DNA of 64,000 nt from an uncultured Rubripirellula sp. (GTDB lineage: Bacteria; Planctomycetota; Planctomycetia; Pirellulales; Pirellulaceae). Where the stretch lies: assembly GCA_938045805.1 (NCBI GenBank), contig CALIBL010000002.1, positions 186,001-250,000 of the forward strand. The letters run 5' to 3'. The number at the start of each line of letters is the position of its first letter. Within the stretch, counting starts at the first letter, position 1. Both the position numbers and the translations under genes were made by a program. Positions 25,265 through 34,722 of this stretch are shown piece after piece. The notes under the pieces are model-generated. The model was not told where the DNA came from. It searched no databases and saw only the letters and a program-made list of their open reading frames with translations.

Positions 25265-26473
25265 ATGATTATGAAATATCACAGTCCAGATCTTGCCATC
25301 AGCGATTTGACTCAACAACTGAATCAAGTTCGAGTTTCCGAGAGCAGTAATCTAGATCGAGACAGTTTTGGTAGGCTGCTCGGCGAGTCAGTCATTGCGG
25401 ATCGTGATAGCCCCGCCGCTGACATTTCTGCAATGGATGGCTATGCGATCAATCAATTGGATTTACAAACAAAAACACCTATTCCGATACAAGGAGAAAG
25501 TAAAGCGGGAAACCCTCCGCCCTCCCTTAGCCGTGGATCCACTGTAAGGATCTTTACTGGTGCAATTGTCCCGTCCGAAGCTGACACTGTTATCAGACGC
25601 GAGGATACCGAGGAAACAGATTCCACCATTTTGATCAAAGGACAGAATTCGTCATACCCAATTGGTTCGAACATTCGAGTTGCAGGCGAAAATGCGAACA
25701 AGGGATCGGTTGCCGTCAAAGAGGGCCAGTGCATCACTGGGGCTAGTGCAGCGACGATTGCCAACTTCGGGTACCGAAGCATTCGGGTCCTGAAACGCCT
25801 CCGAGTTGCCATTGTGACAACCGGTGACGAAGTAGGCTCTTTTGATTCCAGCGATCCGCAACCTTGGCAAATCCGAAATAGCAATCTGAACTCCCTCAGC
25901 GTTTTTCTCAATGCATTCCCGTGGCTCGAGGTATCAAAAGAAACGCATTGCGTCGATCGCCCCAAAGCGATCTCTGCAGCAATCAGTGAAGCACTCCACA
26001 ACGCTGACGCCTTACTAATGACAGGGGGCGTCTCGATGGGAAATTATGATTATGTGCCAGAACAGGTCAAAGAAATCGGAGCCAATATCGTTTTCCATGG
26101 ACTCCCTATTCGTCCAGGAAAACCTATTTTGGGCGCCGCATCGATAACAGGAAAGTTAATTCTTGGACTTCCCGGAAACCCCGTCAGTGCATTGGTGGGC
26201 TGCTATCGTATTGGCCTCCCAGTCCTCCGTTATATGGCTGGTTTTTCCGATTGGGAACAGAAGCCTCCATCGACGTTAATTGCGGAAACTGACAATAAAA
26301 CGCTCTCGATGTATTGGTACCGATTAGTGAAAGAATCGATTGATGGAACCATTCAACTTTGTCCTACAAAAGGTTCCGGTGATCTTGTATCGCTTGGCCA
26401 AAGTACTGGTTTTATCGAAATTCCTCCCGACCAATGCGGTGCCGGACCGTGGACTTATTATAAATGGTGCTGA
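25265..26473 (+). CDS. moeA: Molybdopterin molybdenumtransferase
   Basis: This enzyme inserts molybdate into adenylylated molybdopterin. I used the ATG at 25265; a GTG at 25175 is also in frame. Family motifs are ISAMDGYAI near residue 55, STVRIFTGAIVP, IVTTGDEVG, MTGGVSMGNYDYVP (the MoaB/Mog-like substrate site) and LGLPGNPVSALV. The order of domains and the length of about 402 fit MoeA. The mobA gene lies on the same strand upstream across the inverted Tad-like operon. The exported nucleoside hydrolase gene follows after 73 bases and might share its transcript. Confidence 0.92.
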   Translation: MIMKYHSPDLAISDLTQQLNQVRVSESSNLDRDSFGRLLGESVIADRDSPAADISAMDGYAINQLDLQTKTPIPIQGESKAGNPPPSLSRGSTVRIFTGAIVPSEADTVIRREDTEETDSTILIKGQNSSYPIGSNIRVAGENANKGSVAVKEGQCITGASAATIANFGYRSIRVLKRLRVAIVTTGDEVGSFDSSDPQPWQIRNSNLNSLSVFLNAFPWLEVSKETHCVDRPKAISAAISEALHNADALLMTGGVSMGNYDYVPEQVKEIGANIVFHGLPIRPGKPILGAASITGKLILGLPGNPVSALVGCYRIGLPVLRYMAGFSDWEQKPPSTLIAETDNKTLSMYWYRLVKESIDGTIQLCPTKGSGDLVSLGQSTGFIEIPPDQCGAGPWTYYKWC

Positions 26474-26546
26474 CCATGTAAAAGCAATTGCGCAGCATGT
26501 TTCCGTCAACACCGACTCCTTTACCCTATCAATAACACTAAACTCC

Positions 26547-27590
26547 ATGAAGCCGCGTATCACGATCGTCGCATGCTTGGTTTTCGCCATCTTATGGCTT
26601 GACCACTCATACCTTGCTGCTCAAAGCCTAAATCCAAACCAGCAACTTATTATCTTCGATACCGATATCGGAAATGATGTAGATGATGTTCTGGCGTTGG
26701 GGATGATTCACGCTCTACAGGCTCGTAAAGAATGCAAATTACTTGCAGTAACCATTACCAAGGATCATCCGCAAGCTGCAGCATTCACTGATGCCGTTAA
26801 TACGTTTTACGGCCACGGAGAGATCCCCATCGGAGTTTGTAGTAGCGGAGTCACTCCAGAAGCAGGAAAGTTCAATGTTCTGGTCGATCAGGTAGAAGGC
26901 GGACGACCAATCTATCCCTATGATGTAGAACCTCGTAAAGCGGTCACCGTTCTCAGGGAAGCATTAGCAAACGCTGAGGATCATTCCGTGGCAATCGTTC
27001 AGGTCGGTTTCTCAACGAACCTCGCCAACTTGCTTAAATCTTCAGCCGATCAAGTTAGCCCATTGAATGGACGTCAACTTGTCGAGAAAAAAGCCTCACT
27101 CCTGTCTATCATGGCTGGTGCTTTTCAGAAGATTCCGGATGCAGATGGCAACCTTCGCGATCACCATGAATACAACGTTGTCAAAGATCTGCAATCTGCT
27201 TCTTTCCTCGCAGACAACTGGCCTACAGAAATCGTATGGAGTGGATTTGAGATCGGTCTTGCACTTCGGTATCCGCATCAGAGCATTGAGCGAGACTACA
27301 ATTACCACCAACATCACCCCCTTAAAGACGCCTATTACGCCTACAGCCCACCACCGCACGATCGGCCAACTTGGGACCTAACCAGTGTGCTCTATGCGAT
27401 CCGCCCAGAACGAAACTACTTCGATCTTTCGCCAAGAGGAAAGGTCTCGATTGACCAAGCCGGTGTGAGCCATTTTGAAATCCAGCAGAGTGGTAAACAT
27501 CGTTACTTAAAATTAACTGACATACAGAAAATCCGAGCGATCGAAACCTTAGTAGGACTCGCTAGTCAGCCACCACTGGCCGCACGTTGA
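26547..27590 (+). CDS. Exported nucleoside hydrolase
   Basis: This protein should cleave the N-glycosidic bond of ribonucleosides, releasing free base and ribose. A signal peptide begins at the ATG at 26547 (TIVACLVFAILWLDHSYLAAQ). The hallmark calcium-binding cluster FDTDIGNDVDDVLAL occurs at about residue 32. The C-terminal RPTWDLTSVLYAIRP supplies the second aspartate region seen in bacterial exported members. About 347 residues long. It is followed after 18 bases by ribokinase and then by a ribose-type ABC importer, so the ribose freed in the periplasm would be imported and phosphorylated. That pathway is inference from the operon. Confidence 0.88.
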   Translation: MKPRITIVACLVFAILWLDHSYLAAQSLNPNQQLIIFDTDIGNDVDDVLALGMIHALQARKECKLLAVTITKDHPQAAAFTDAVNTFYGHGEIPIGVCSSGVTPEAGKFNVLVDQVEGGRPIYPYDVEPRKAVTVLREALANAEDHSVAIVQVGFSTNLANLLKSSADQVSPLNGRQLVEKKASLLSIMAGAFQKIPDADGNLRDHHEYNVVKDLQSASFLADNWPTEIVWSGFEIGLALRYPHQSIERDYNYHQHHPLKDAYYAYSPPPHDRPTWDLTSVLYAIRPERNYFDLSPRGKVSIDQAGVSHFEIQQSGKHRYLKLTDIQKIRAIETLVGLASQPPLAAR

Positions 27591-27608
27591 GTCATCGAGA
27601 GACAAACG

Positions 27609-28538
27609 ATGAATAGACCGAGGATCGTCGTAATTGGTTCGCTCAACATGGATATCGTGTTTGAATGCGAGCAATTAGCTTCACCGGGCCAGACGGTACT
27701 TGCCGAACGTACAAGTCAACTACCGGGTGGCAAGGGAGCGAATCAAGCGGTCGCGGCAGCCAAAGCTGGTGGCATTGTGAGTATGATTGGACGCATAGGC
27801 GAGGACGCGTTTGGAAGACAGCTCGTGAGCAATCTGACCCTATACGACATCAACACCGATCACGTCATGCTAACCGCTGATCACTCGAGCGGCACGGCGG
27901 CGGTGATGGTCGATGCGAATGGACAAAATTCGATCGTGGTGTCAGCTGGAGCCAACGCTCAATTGACTCCAGACGACCTAGACGTAGCTCGCCACATCAT
28001 TGACCAAGCGGACATCCTGCTACTACAGCTCGAAATTCCCCTTGTGACCGTGGAATATGCGATTGAGCTTGCGCACCACCTACAGATACCGGTCATGCTC
28101 GACCCAGCCCCAGTCACGGCAGAAGCCTTAAAGTACAAATTATTCGATGTTGATTTGATATGCCCCAACCAGACCGAAGCTGAAACACTAACCGGTGTGC
28201 CGAGCGGGACAAAAGAGACTGCAGCGATTGCAGCTAGCGAATTAGTTCGACTAGGTGCAAAGACATGTTTAGTCACCATGTCCGACAAAGGCACCATTCT
28301 TCACGATGGCACGACAAGCAGATTTCTAGAAAGCCACCAGGTCAACGCAATTGACAGTACTGCAGCGGGAGACGCTTTCGCTGGCGCATTCGCGGTGCGT
28401 TTCACAGAGACGAAATGCCTTACTCTCGCAACTCACTTTGCCTCCGCGGCTGGTGCACTTTCAGCAACCAAGCGTGGAGCTCAACCAAGCATGCCGACAC
28501 GCGAAGACATATTAGCCATGAGCGAATTAAAAAAATGA
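27609..28538 (+). CDS. rbsK: Ribokinase
   Basis: This PfkB-family kinase phosphorylates D-ribose at O5. The N-terminal GSLNMDIVFECEQLASPGQT and the LPGGKGANQAVAAAKAGG motif are typical of RbsK. The catalytic anion hole reads DSTAAGDAFAGAFA, with the base Asp retained though the first Gly of the usual GAGD is Ala. The C-terminal KRGAQPSMPTREDI motif is also ribokinase-like. Length 309. Its stop overlaps the ATG of the binding-protein gene (ATGA), showing translational coupling with the importer. Confidence 0.93.
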   Translation: MNRPRIVVIGSLNMDIVFECEQLASPGQTVLAERTSQLPGGKGANQAVAAAKAGGIVSMIGRIGEDAFGRQLVSNLTLYDINTDHVMLTADHSSGTAAVMVDANGQNSIVVSAGANAQLTPDDLDVARHIIDQADILLLQLEIPLVTVEYAIELAHHLQIPVMLDPAPVTAEALKYKLFDVDLICPNQTEAETLTGVPSGTKETAAIAASELVRLGAKTCLVTMSDKGTILHDGTTSRFLESHQVNAIDSTAAGDAFAGAFAVRFTETKCLTLATHFASAAGALSATKRGAQPSMPTREDILAMSELKK

Positions 28539-29518
28539 GACCTTCGAAAACATCTTACCAAGCCGCAAGCTACTTGCTGCTCTCCTTGTTGCTACTAACT
28601 GGCTGTTCAACAAGTGATCAGCAGTCACGAGACACTGAACCAACCGACTCTCCCAAAGCAAAACCTCGCATTGGGCTAATCATGAAGTCGCTAGCGAATG
28701 AATTCTTCGCAACAATGGAACAGGGTGCTGTTGAGCATCAGGCTGCGAATTCAAACCAGTACGATCTGATTTGCAACGGTATCAAAGATGAAACTGACCT
28801 CAGTAGGCAAGTAGCCCTCGTCAACGAGATGGTCGCTACCAATATTGATGCGATTGTCATCGCTCCGGCTGACTCAAAAGCTCTGATTCCCTGTCTACGA
28901 AGAGCGATGGAGGCTGGGGTCATCGTGATCAACATTGATAATCAACTGGACAAAGAGGTGATGCGCCGGGAATCAATTAAGATTCCTTTCGTCGGCCCCG
29001 ACAATCGAACAGGCGCTCGAATGGTTGGAGACTATCTTGCCCAAAAACTTAGTGAAGGTGACGAAGTTGCAATTCTGGAGGGAAAGACAACAGCATTTAA
29101 CGGCATTCAACGTCGAGCAGGTTTCATGGACGCTGCAGAAGCCGCAGGCCTGAATATCGTCTCAAGTCAATCAGCAGATTGGGAAACCAATAAAGCCAAT
29201 ACAATCACCTTATCAATACTCAGTGAATATCCAAATCTGAAAGCGATCCTAGCCTCCAACGATTCCATGGCATTGGGCGCAATTGCTGCAATCAAATCAG
29301 CTGGTCGTTCGGGAGAAGTCCAAGTCGTCGGATTTGATAACATCACTGCAATGAAAGAACTCATTGAGGATGGCACCGTACTGGCAACCGCTGATCAACA
29401 TGCTGCAGATCTCGCGGTTTTTGGAATCGAAACGGCATTAAAACTCTTAAACCAACCCAAATCGACGGTTGAAGATGTGCAAACCCCAGTGGATCTAATC
29501 GTGAAAGCAGTTGAGTAG
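28535..29518 (+). CDS. rbsB: Ribose-type ABC transporter substrate-binding lipoprotein
   Basis: This periplasmic-binding protein captures ribose or a related pentose for the importer. A lipoprotein signal (SYLLLSLLLLTGC, Cys24) implies membrane anchoring, unlike soluble E. coli RbsB. The mature fold opens PRIGLIMKSLANEFFATMEQGA and carries IDAIVIAPADSKALIP and VVGFDNITAMKELIEDG, the usual type I PBP motifs. I chose the ATG at 28535 that overlaps the ribokinase stop. The stop at 29516-29518 overlaps the GTG start of rbsA by one base. Confidence 0.9.
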   Translation: MRPSKTSYQAASYLLLSLLLLTGCSTSDQQSRDTEPTDSPKAKPRIGLIMKSLANEFFATMEQGAVEHQAANSNQYDLICNGIKDETDLSRQVALVNEMVATNIDAIVIAPADSKALIPCLRRAMEAGVIVINIDNQLDKEVMRRESIKIPFVGPDNRTGARMVGDYLAQKLSEGDEVAILEGKTTAFNGIQRRAGFMDAAEAAGLNIVSSQSADWETNKANTITLSILSEYPNLKAILASNDSMALGAIAAIKSAGRSGEVQVVGFDNITAMKELIEDGTVLATADQHAADLAVFGIETALKLLNQPKSTVEDVQTPVDLIVKAVE

Positions 29519-31056
29519 TGTTGCCTCCCAAGCCATTGTTGAAGATACACGAGATCTCAAAAAGCTATGCAACCAAGGTGCTCAAACGAGTCACATTGGA
29601 CATACACCACGGCGAGATACATGGCATCATCGGCGCTAATGGAGCAGGAAAGTCCACGCTATGTAATATTATTGCTGGCGTCACTCAATCTGACGCAGGA
29701 GAGATGCACCTGAATGGTCAACCTTATGACCCAAAAACGCGAAGGGATTCACTCAATTGTGGCGTGCAAATGGTTCATCAAGAGTTATCTCTGATCTCTA
29801 ATTTAACTGTCGCTGAAAACCTTTTCTTTACCAACCTACCCACCCGAGCTGGTCTCATTGACCAAGAAGAGTTGCACGCGCGGGCCACCTTACTACTTGA
29901 CCGTCTTGGCTTAAGTGCCATTAATCCCGAAACGATTGTTGGGTCATTGGGTGCAGGACAACAGCAACTCGTTGAGATCGCAATTGCTCTCTCTAAAAGC
30001 TGCACTTTATTGATCCTCGATGAACCGACAAGTAGCCTCAGCACACAAGAAACAAATCAGCTATTTGAATGGCTACAGCAAATCAGGAGCGAAGGTATTG
30101 GAGTGATATTCATTTCTCATCGAATACCTGAACTCAAGAAGATTACAGATCGCCTCACAATCCTAAGCGATGGGGAATGCATCTACTCAGACACAACTGA
30201 TAAGATCGTTCACCAACAAATACTTGACTTAATTGCCGGCACAGCCGAAACGACACAGCCTAAGGAACCATTTGTATCATACGCAACGGACGAGCCAGCT
30301 TTATCTGTCAAGAACCTAAGTCTTCTTCCCAACAAAGCGCCTATCTCATTCTTCATCAATCGCGGTGAACGTGTTGGACTAACCGGTCTGGTTGGATCTG
30401 GACGCACTGAATTGCTCAGTGCAATCTATGGGGTTTCAGACACCTCGCGTGGAACCCTACAAATCAACAACGGAGCCGAACGGGAAGTCTTTCGCGGCGC
30501 ACATCAGGCAGCAAGAGCTGGTCTTGGAATGCTACCCGAAGATCGAAAAAAATCAGGGGTCATGCTGAACCTAGATATCAAGAGTAACCTGACTATTACA
30601 TCGCTCCGCGACCAGTTTAGTCGGGCTGGATTCATATCCGAAAAGAACGAATTCGCTGCGGCGATCAAAGCAATTCGACGACTGAAGGTCAAATGCGATC
30701 ATGTCAGCCAAAAGGTTCGAACGCTCAGCGGCGGCAATCAGCAAAAGATCGCAATAGGTAAATGGCTGATCACTGACTCAAATATTCTGCTTCTCGATGA
30801 ACCAACGCGTGGCATTGATGCTGCAGCTAGGCTAGCCATCCACCAACTCATAGCGGAGGCGGCATCAACTGGAAAAAGTATCATCATGGCCAGTAACGAC
30901 CTTGAGGAATTGATGCACAACTGTGATCGCATCATCGTACTAGCTGGTGGTGAAATCTCTAAGATTTTTGTTCGTGCGACATGGAGCTACGAAGAAATCA
31001 TTAAGTCCTGTTTCTCCCCACGCAAGATTGAGAATCATTCCTGCATCGGACAATAA
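29518..31056 (+). CDS. rbsA: Ribose-type ABC transporter ATP-binding protein, two NBDs
   Basis: This cytoplasmic protein powers the sugar importer. NBD1 has Walker A GANGAGKST at residues 39-47, signature SLGAGQQQ and Walker B LLILDEPTSSL. NBD2 has the degenerate Walker A GLVGSGRTE, signature LSGGNQQK and ILLLDEPTRGID, which is the usual asymmetric layout of CUT2 family RbsA. Length 512. The start is GTG at 29518 within the overlapping TAGTG junction with rbsB. The permease gene follows after 8 bases. Confidence 0.95.
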   Translation: MLPPKPLLKIHEISKSYATKVLKRVTLDIHHGEIHGIIGANGAGKSTLCNIIAGVTQSDAGEMHLNGQPYDPKTRRDSLNCGVQMVHQELSLISNLTVAENLFFTNLPTRAGLIDQEELHARATLLLDRLGLSAINPETIVGSLGAGQQQLVEIAIALSKSCTLLILDEPTSSLSTQETNQLFEWLQQIRSEGIGVIFISHRIPELKKITDRLTILSDGECIYSDTTDKIVHQQILDLIAGTAETTQPKEPFVSYATDEPALSVKNLSLLPNKAPISFFINRGERVGLTGLVGSGRTELLSAIYGVSDTSRGTLQINNGAEREVFRGAHQAARAGLGMLPEDRKKSGVMLNLDIKSNLTITSLRDQFSRAGFISEKNEFAAAIKAIRRLKVKCDHVSQKVRTLSGGNQQKIAIGKWLITDSNILLLDEPTRGIDAAARLAIHQLIAEAASTGKSIIMASNDLEELMHNCDRIIVLAGGEISKIFVRATWSYEEIIKSCFSPRKIENHSCIGQ

Positions 31057-31064
31057 TACTACCC

Positions 31065-31997
31065 ATGCTAAAGCAACACGCCGGACTCGCTTCCGTACTT
31101 GGTTTGATTTGCCTCATCTTCTCAACCACCACGGAACATTTTTTTCAGCTAACTACATTTGCTTCCATCGCCAACCAAGTTCCCGATCTCGTCTTGGTCG
31201 CAATAGGGATGACTTTTGTATTGATTCTGAAAGGAATTGACCTTTCCGTGGGCTCGGTTCTCGCTTTGTCCTCGGCAGTATTGGGGTATTTTTTGGTGGT
31301 ACATGCATTACCCTTGATCTTCGCGATTGCGATTGCCCTACTTACCGGCCTAATTTGCGGCGCAGCCAATGGAATCATTTCCGTGAAAGCGCGCATCCCA
31401 TCATTTATTGTGACATTGGGGATGCTCGAGGTAGCTCGAGGTCTTACCAAGTTAGTGACAAGCTCTCAAACCATCTATATTGGTACGACAATTGAGTTCA
31501 TAAGCACACCGCATCCAATGCTACGATTTTCACCCGCATTCATCTTTGCGATTACAGTTGTCATGCTTGGACAGTTAATACTTACACGCACGACCTTCGG
31601 ACGCTACTGCATTGCAATTGGAACCAATGAAGAAGCGGTAAAGCTATCGGGCATCAACGTGATTCCGTACCAAGTTTCCACTTTTTTGATTTGCGGTCTT
31701 ATGTGCGGTACGGCAGGGGTAATTCACGCATCCAAATTGTCTAGCGCAGATCCCAATGCGGCCTCTGGTCTCGAACTTTCAGCAATTGCTGCATGTGTCA
31801 TTGGAGGGACGAGCCTGATGGGAGGTCGGGGCAATATCATCTCCACTTTCTTTGGTGTCCTTATCATAGCGACCTTACAAACTGGACTTGCCCAAATGGG
31901 AGTTAGTGATCCCCTGAAGCAACTGATCACCGGCGTTGTCATTATCACGGCAGTCGTATCTGACTCTCTCCGGCAACGATGGACTCACTTGAATTAG
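31065..31997 (+). CDS. rbsC: Ribose-type ABC transporter permease
   Basis: This 310-residue membrane protein has about eight to ten hydrophobic spans and the conserved CUT2 permease phrases VAIGMTFVLILKGIDLSVGSVLAL, PSFIVTLGMLEVARGL and ACVIGGTSLMGGRGNIISTFFGVLII. It forms the channel of the sugar importer with the upstream RbsA and RbsB. It is the last gene of the nucleoside-ribose operon. It converges with the sulfatase gene, whose stop lies 54 bases away. No rbsD or rbsR regulator is present in the cluster. Confidence 0.94.
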   Translation: MLKQHAGLASVLGLICLIFSTTTEHFFQLTTFASIANQVPDLVLVAIGMTFVLILKGIDLSVGSVLALSSAVLGYFLVVHALPLIFAIAIALLTGLICGAANGIISVKARIPSFIVTLGMLEVARGLTKLVTSSQTIYIGTTIEFISTPHPMLRFSPAFIFAITVVMLGQLILTRTTFGRYCIAIGTNEEAVKLSGINVIPYQVSTFLICGLMCGTAGVIHASKLSSADPNAASGLELSAIAACVIGGTSLMGGRGNIISTFFGVLIIATLQTGLAQMGVSDPLKQLITGVVIITAVVSDSLRQRWTHLN

Positions 31998-32050
31998 CGC
32001 TGCAATAACTACCAAGACTACGCTGAAAAAATCTCCGATCAATGCTGGAT

Positions 32051-33928
32051 TCAGTCGGTTTTAACAAGTATCGCATCGCTGACTTTGTGAAGCCGATTCA
32101 CGCTAAAGTCCTCACCAACAAACGCTGCCACGCGCAACTGATGGGCACGCAATTGGTTCGGAACACGAAACACAACGATCGATTCACCTGATCCTTGAAC
32201 AGAGATACGCTTTCGATCAATCTTCTCTGAAACACCTAGTTCGGACTTGGGAGCATCGTACCTCAAGGTGATATGTATTTGCTGGATTTCTAAATCGCGT
32301 GGCAAATCGTATTTAATGTGCACCTCAAGTTGATCTCCGCTGCGCGTGGATTTTTCACATTCGATTGTTAAAGCAGCACGAGGGAGCTGAGATACGGGCT
32401 TTTTGTTCCCTAACCTACTTAGTCGTCTCTTCTCTTGATGCTTCCGAGACCTCTCATCCTCCTTTTCCATAAAGATATGCGTTCGTTCCGCATTGATATT
32501 CTCATGAAGTAATCCCCCTACGGGATCTCCGATTCTCTGTAACTCCGAGGCAAGTTTTGCCCTCATCCGTTCAATATGATGTTGCTGTTCGGTGTAACCA
32601 ATGAGGTTATCAAGACAATTCGGATCTCGGTCGAGCTCATAAAATTCTTCAAGCACACGGTAATCAAAATGTTGTAGGCGACGAGAAATTGATGCGTTAG
32701 TTTCCGCCAACTCACGCATCCTGCGATAAGACGCAGTACCAGTGGTTGCTGTCGCGAACTTTCTGTTGCCATCTGACCAAGGATTAAACAGATACAAATG
32801 AGTCTTGGTCACCAATCCTCGCATAGGATGCCGATTTCCTCCGGAGTTTTCGTTGTATTGAAGAACCACATGATCACGATTAGCTTGCCGCTCTCCCCGC
32901 AGGATGGGTACAAACGAACGACCTTCTAGCCGCTCCGGTTGTGCATGCTTGTGCTTCATTAAATCTAGCAAGGTTGGGAGAAAATCGATTGCGGATACCA
33001 GATGATCGCGATCGACATACCCTGGTGAAGTCACTCCCGGCCAACGTACCATTAGGGGCGTTCTCGTACTGTGATAATACAGTTGTGTTTTTGCAAAAGG
33101 TAAAGGCATTCCATGATCTGAACAAAACAGAACAACCGTACGGGATTTCTCGCCTGACTGGTTCAAGGCAGCCATGATTGCTGAAAACGCATCATCCGCA
33201 CGTCGAACAGATGAGTAATACAGCGAGAGTTCCTCGCGTACAGCAAGATCATCAAACAAGAAACCAGGTATCGGCACCTCTTCTCCCTTGAAAACTCGCG
33301 ACGGAACAAATCGATCCCGCGCAACTCCATCGCGGATTTTTGGTGAATAAAAGGGCTTATGTGGATCAGAAATATTTATCATCAAACAGAATGGTTTGCC
33401 TGCCTCATGCGCTAGCTTTATTCCCTGCAGCGTTGACTCACCATAGCTTTTGGGATCTTTAACGTGGTACTGATGTCCACTTGGATCGCTATCGAGCACC
33501 GCATTCCATTGATAGGGAGTGTATGGCGTTGAGTGGGAAACCTTACCTCTGATTGCGGTGAAGTATCCAGCACTTTGAGCTAAATCACACAAGACCGGAT
33601 AATCTGGTTTTTCATTCTGGACAAATCCTTCGACTCCGTTCTGATGCGCATACATGCCGGACCACATGATGTTTCGACCGGGCATGCAATTTCCCACTTG
33701 TACATAAGCATGCTCAAAACGCATTGCACTACGTGCGAATCGGTCGATCGAAGGCGAGGTGTCCGGAAGTCGACAACCGTAAACGCCGAGGGAATCGGCA
33801 CTCATATCGTCCACCGTGACGATCAATAAATTAGGTGGTTTTTCGTGGGGAGGCTGCTCACCATTCACCTGACCGCGAAAACAAACCACTATCAAAGTAC
33901 ACAGATAAACGGTCAATCGATTACGCAT
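32051..33928 (-). CDS. Exported sulfatase
   Basis: This 625-residue enzyme probably removes sulfate from a polysaccharide or other ester, as in the many sulfatases of marine planctomycetes. A signal peptide (residues 1-23) precedes the catalytic domain. The metal-binding pair is Asp40-Asp41 in VTVDDMSADSLGVYG. The formylglycine site is Cys81 in NCMPGRN, matching C-x-P-x-R, so a maturation enzyme (FGE) is needed. FCSDHGMPLPFAKTQLY supplies the later metal ligand and substrate residues. A C-terminal beta-sandwich-like extension (about 515-625) is unusual. No sugar-utilisation genes are adjacent. Confidence 0.92.
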   Translation of the reverse strand: MRNRLTVYLCTLIVVCFRGQVNGEQPPHEKPPNLLIVTVDDMSADSLGVYGCRLPDTSPSIDRFARSAMRFEHAYVQVGNCMPGRNIMWSGMYAHQNGVEGFVQNEKPDYPVLCDLAQSAGYFTAIRGKVSHSTPYTPYQWNAVLDSDPSGHQYHVKDPKSYGESTLQGIKLAHEAGKPFCLMINISDPHKPFYSPKIRDGVARDRFVPSRVFKGEEVPIPGFLFDDLAVREELSLYYSSVRRADDAFSAIMAALNQSGEKSRTVVLFCSDHGMPLPFAKTQLYYHSTRTPLMVRWPGVTSPGYVDRDHLVSAIDFLPTLLDLMKHKHAQPERLEGRSFVPILRGERQANRDHVVLQYNENSGGNRHPMRGLVTKTHLYLFNPWSDGNRKFATATTGTASYRRMRELAETNASISRRLQHFDYRVLEEFYELDRDPNCLDNLIGYTEQQHHIERMRAKLASELQRIGDPVGGLLHENINAERTHIFMEKEDERSRKHQEKRRLSRLGNKKPVSQLPRAALTIECEKSTRSGDQLEVHIKYDLPRDLEIQQIHITLRYDAPKSELGVSEKIDRKRISVQGSGESIVVFRVPNQLRAHQLRVAAFVGEDFSVNRLHKVSDAILVKTD

Positions 33929-34029
33929 ATAAAAATCTCAAACAACGCACGAAATAATCAAGTCAAGCGAACTACTACGTCCAGTTGAGTATATAAAAAA
34001 CATGATTGAGAACCTAAACCGTTAAGCTG

Positions 34030-34049
34030 TTTTTCGACCACTCGAAAAA
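34030..34049. repeat. Perfect inverted repeat between sulfatase and M41-like gene
   Basis: TTTTTCGA at 34030-34037 pairs with TCGAAAAA at 34042-34049 around a CCAC loop. It is upstream of the sulfatase start and downstream of the M41-like stop. It has no free T-run in the minus direction, so it could be either a weak terminator or an operator. Confidence 0.45.
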
Positions 34050-34087
34050 TTGGTCTTGCCGTCGAATGTCATGCTACACGATTTAAG

Positions 34088-34579
34088 TTAACCGTGAATC
34101 CAGAACCTAATAATCTCTTCCACAGCTTCTTCCTCCAAGAACTCGTGGGCTAACAAGGCATCTGCAAGAGCGGCAACCGCAGGCCAACACCTATCACTTC
34201 GAATGATGATTTGCAATTGCTCTAGTAGTTGAGTCAAGATTGCTACCTTCTGATCGACGGAAGGAATCCGAGAACACATCAACCAGGCAGAATCCAGATC
34301 CTGTTTCCACGGCTTAATATTTTGAAATTCGAGCGGGATACCGGAATACACCATTTCAGCGGCTGGACCAGCTAATGTGGTAAGAATCTCACGCTGCAGG
34401 TGGTCTCCGAGATTTTTACCAATTGAACTCCACGCGATTCGACAATCGCCATATTGGCGTACACCTGAATCCTCATGCTCTCCCCCTAGCTGCACAGACT
34501 CGACAACTCCCCCCAATGCAAATCCGATAACCGCATGCCCAGCTTCGTGGTAAGCGGTAAGAGTTTCTTCGTCATCCAA
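34088..34579 (-). CDS. Stand-alone FtsH-type (M41) peptidase-like protein
   Basis: This 163-residue protein contains the zinc protease motif YHEAGHAVIGFALGG at residues 10-24, which is the HExxH of the FtsH protease domain, and helical regions with AGPAAEMVYSG that in FtsH include the third zinc-ligand region. There is no AAA ATPase domain and no membrane span. Known FtsH is about 600 residues, so this is the protease half alone. No ATG lies upstream; a TTG at 34579, with AGGA ten bases before it, is the likely start. Activity without an ATPase partner is uncertain. It is divergent from the zinc dehydrogenase gene. Confidence 0.7.
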   Translation of the reverse strand: MDDEETLTAYHEAGHAVIGFALGGVVESVQLGGEHEDSGVRQYGDCRIAWSSIGKNLGDHLQREILTTLAGPAAEMVYSGIPLEFQNIKPWKQDLDSAWLMCSRIPSVDQKVAILTQLLEQLQIIIRSDRCWPAVAALADALLAHEFLEEEAVEEIIRFWIHG

Positions 34580-34671
34580 GGCTAATCTATCCTGTGCTAG
34601 ACTGCTGCGAACGATAAACTGCGTCGAGCGAAAGCGGTGAGAACGGGCACTGACTGTGAGATCACTGTAGC

Positions 34672-34688
34672 TTCAAAATAATTTTGAA
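34672..34688. promoter_or_regulatory. Perfect palindrome upstream of the zinc dehydrogenase
   Basis: TTCAAAAT, a central A, and ATTTTGAA form an exact 8-base inverted repeat 34 bases before the ATG at 34723. The position and symmetry fit an operator for a dimeric regulator. No regulator gene is adjacent. Confidence 0.4.
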
Positions 34689-34722
34689 TTACCACTCATT
34701 ACAAAAAAGATAAATACAAAAC

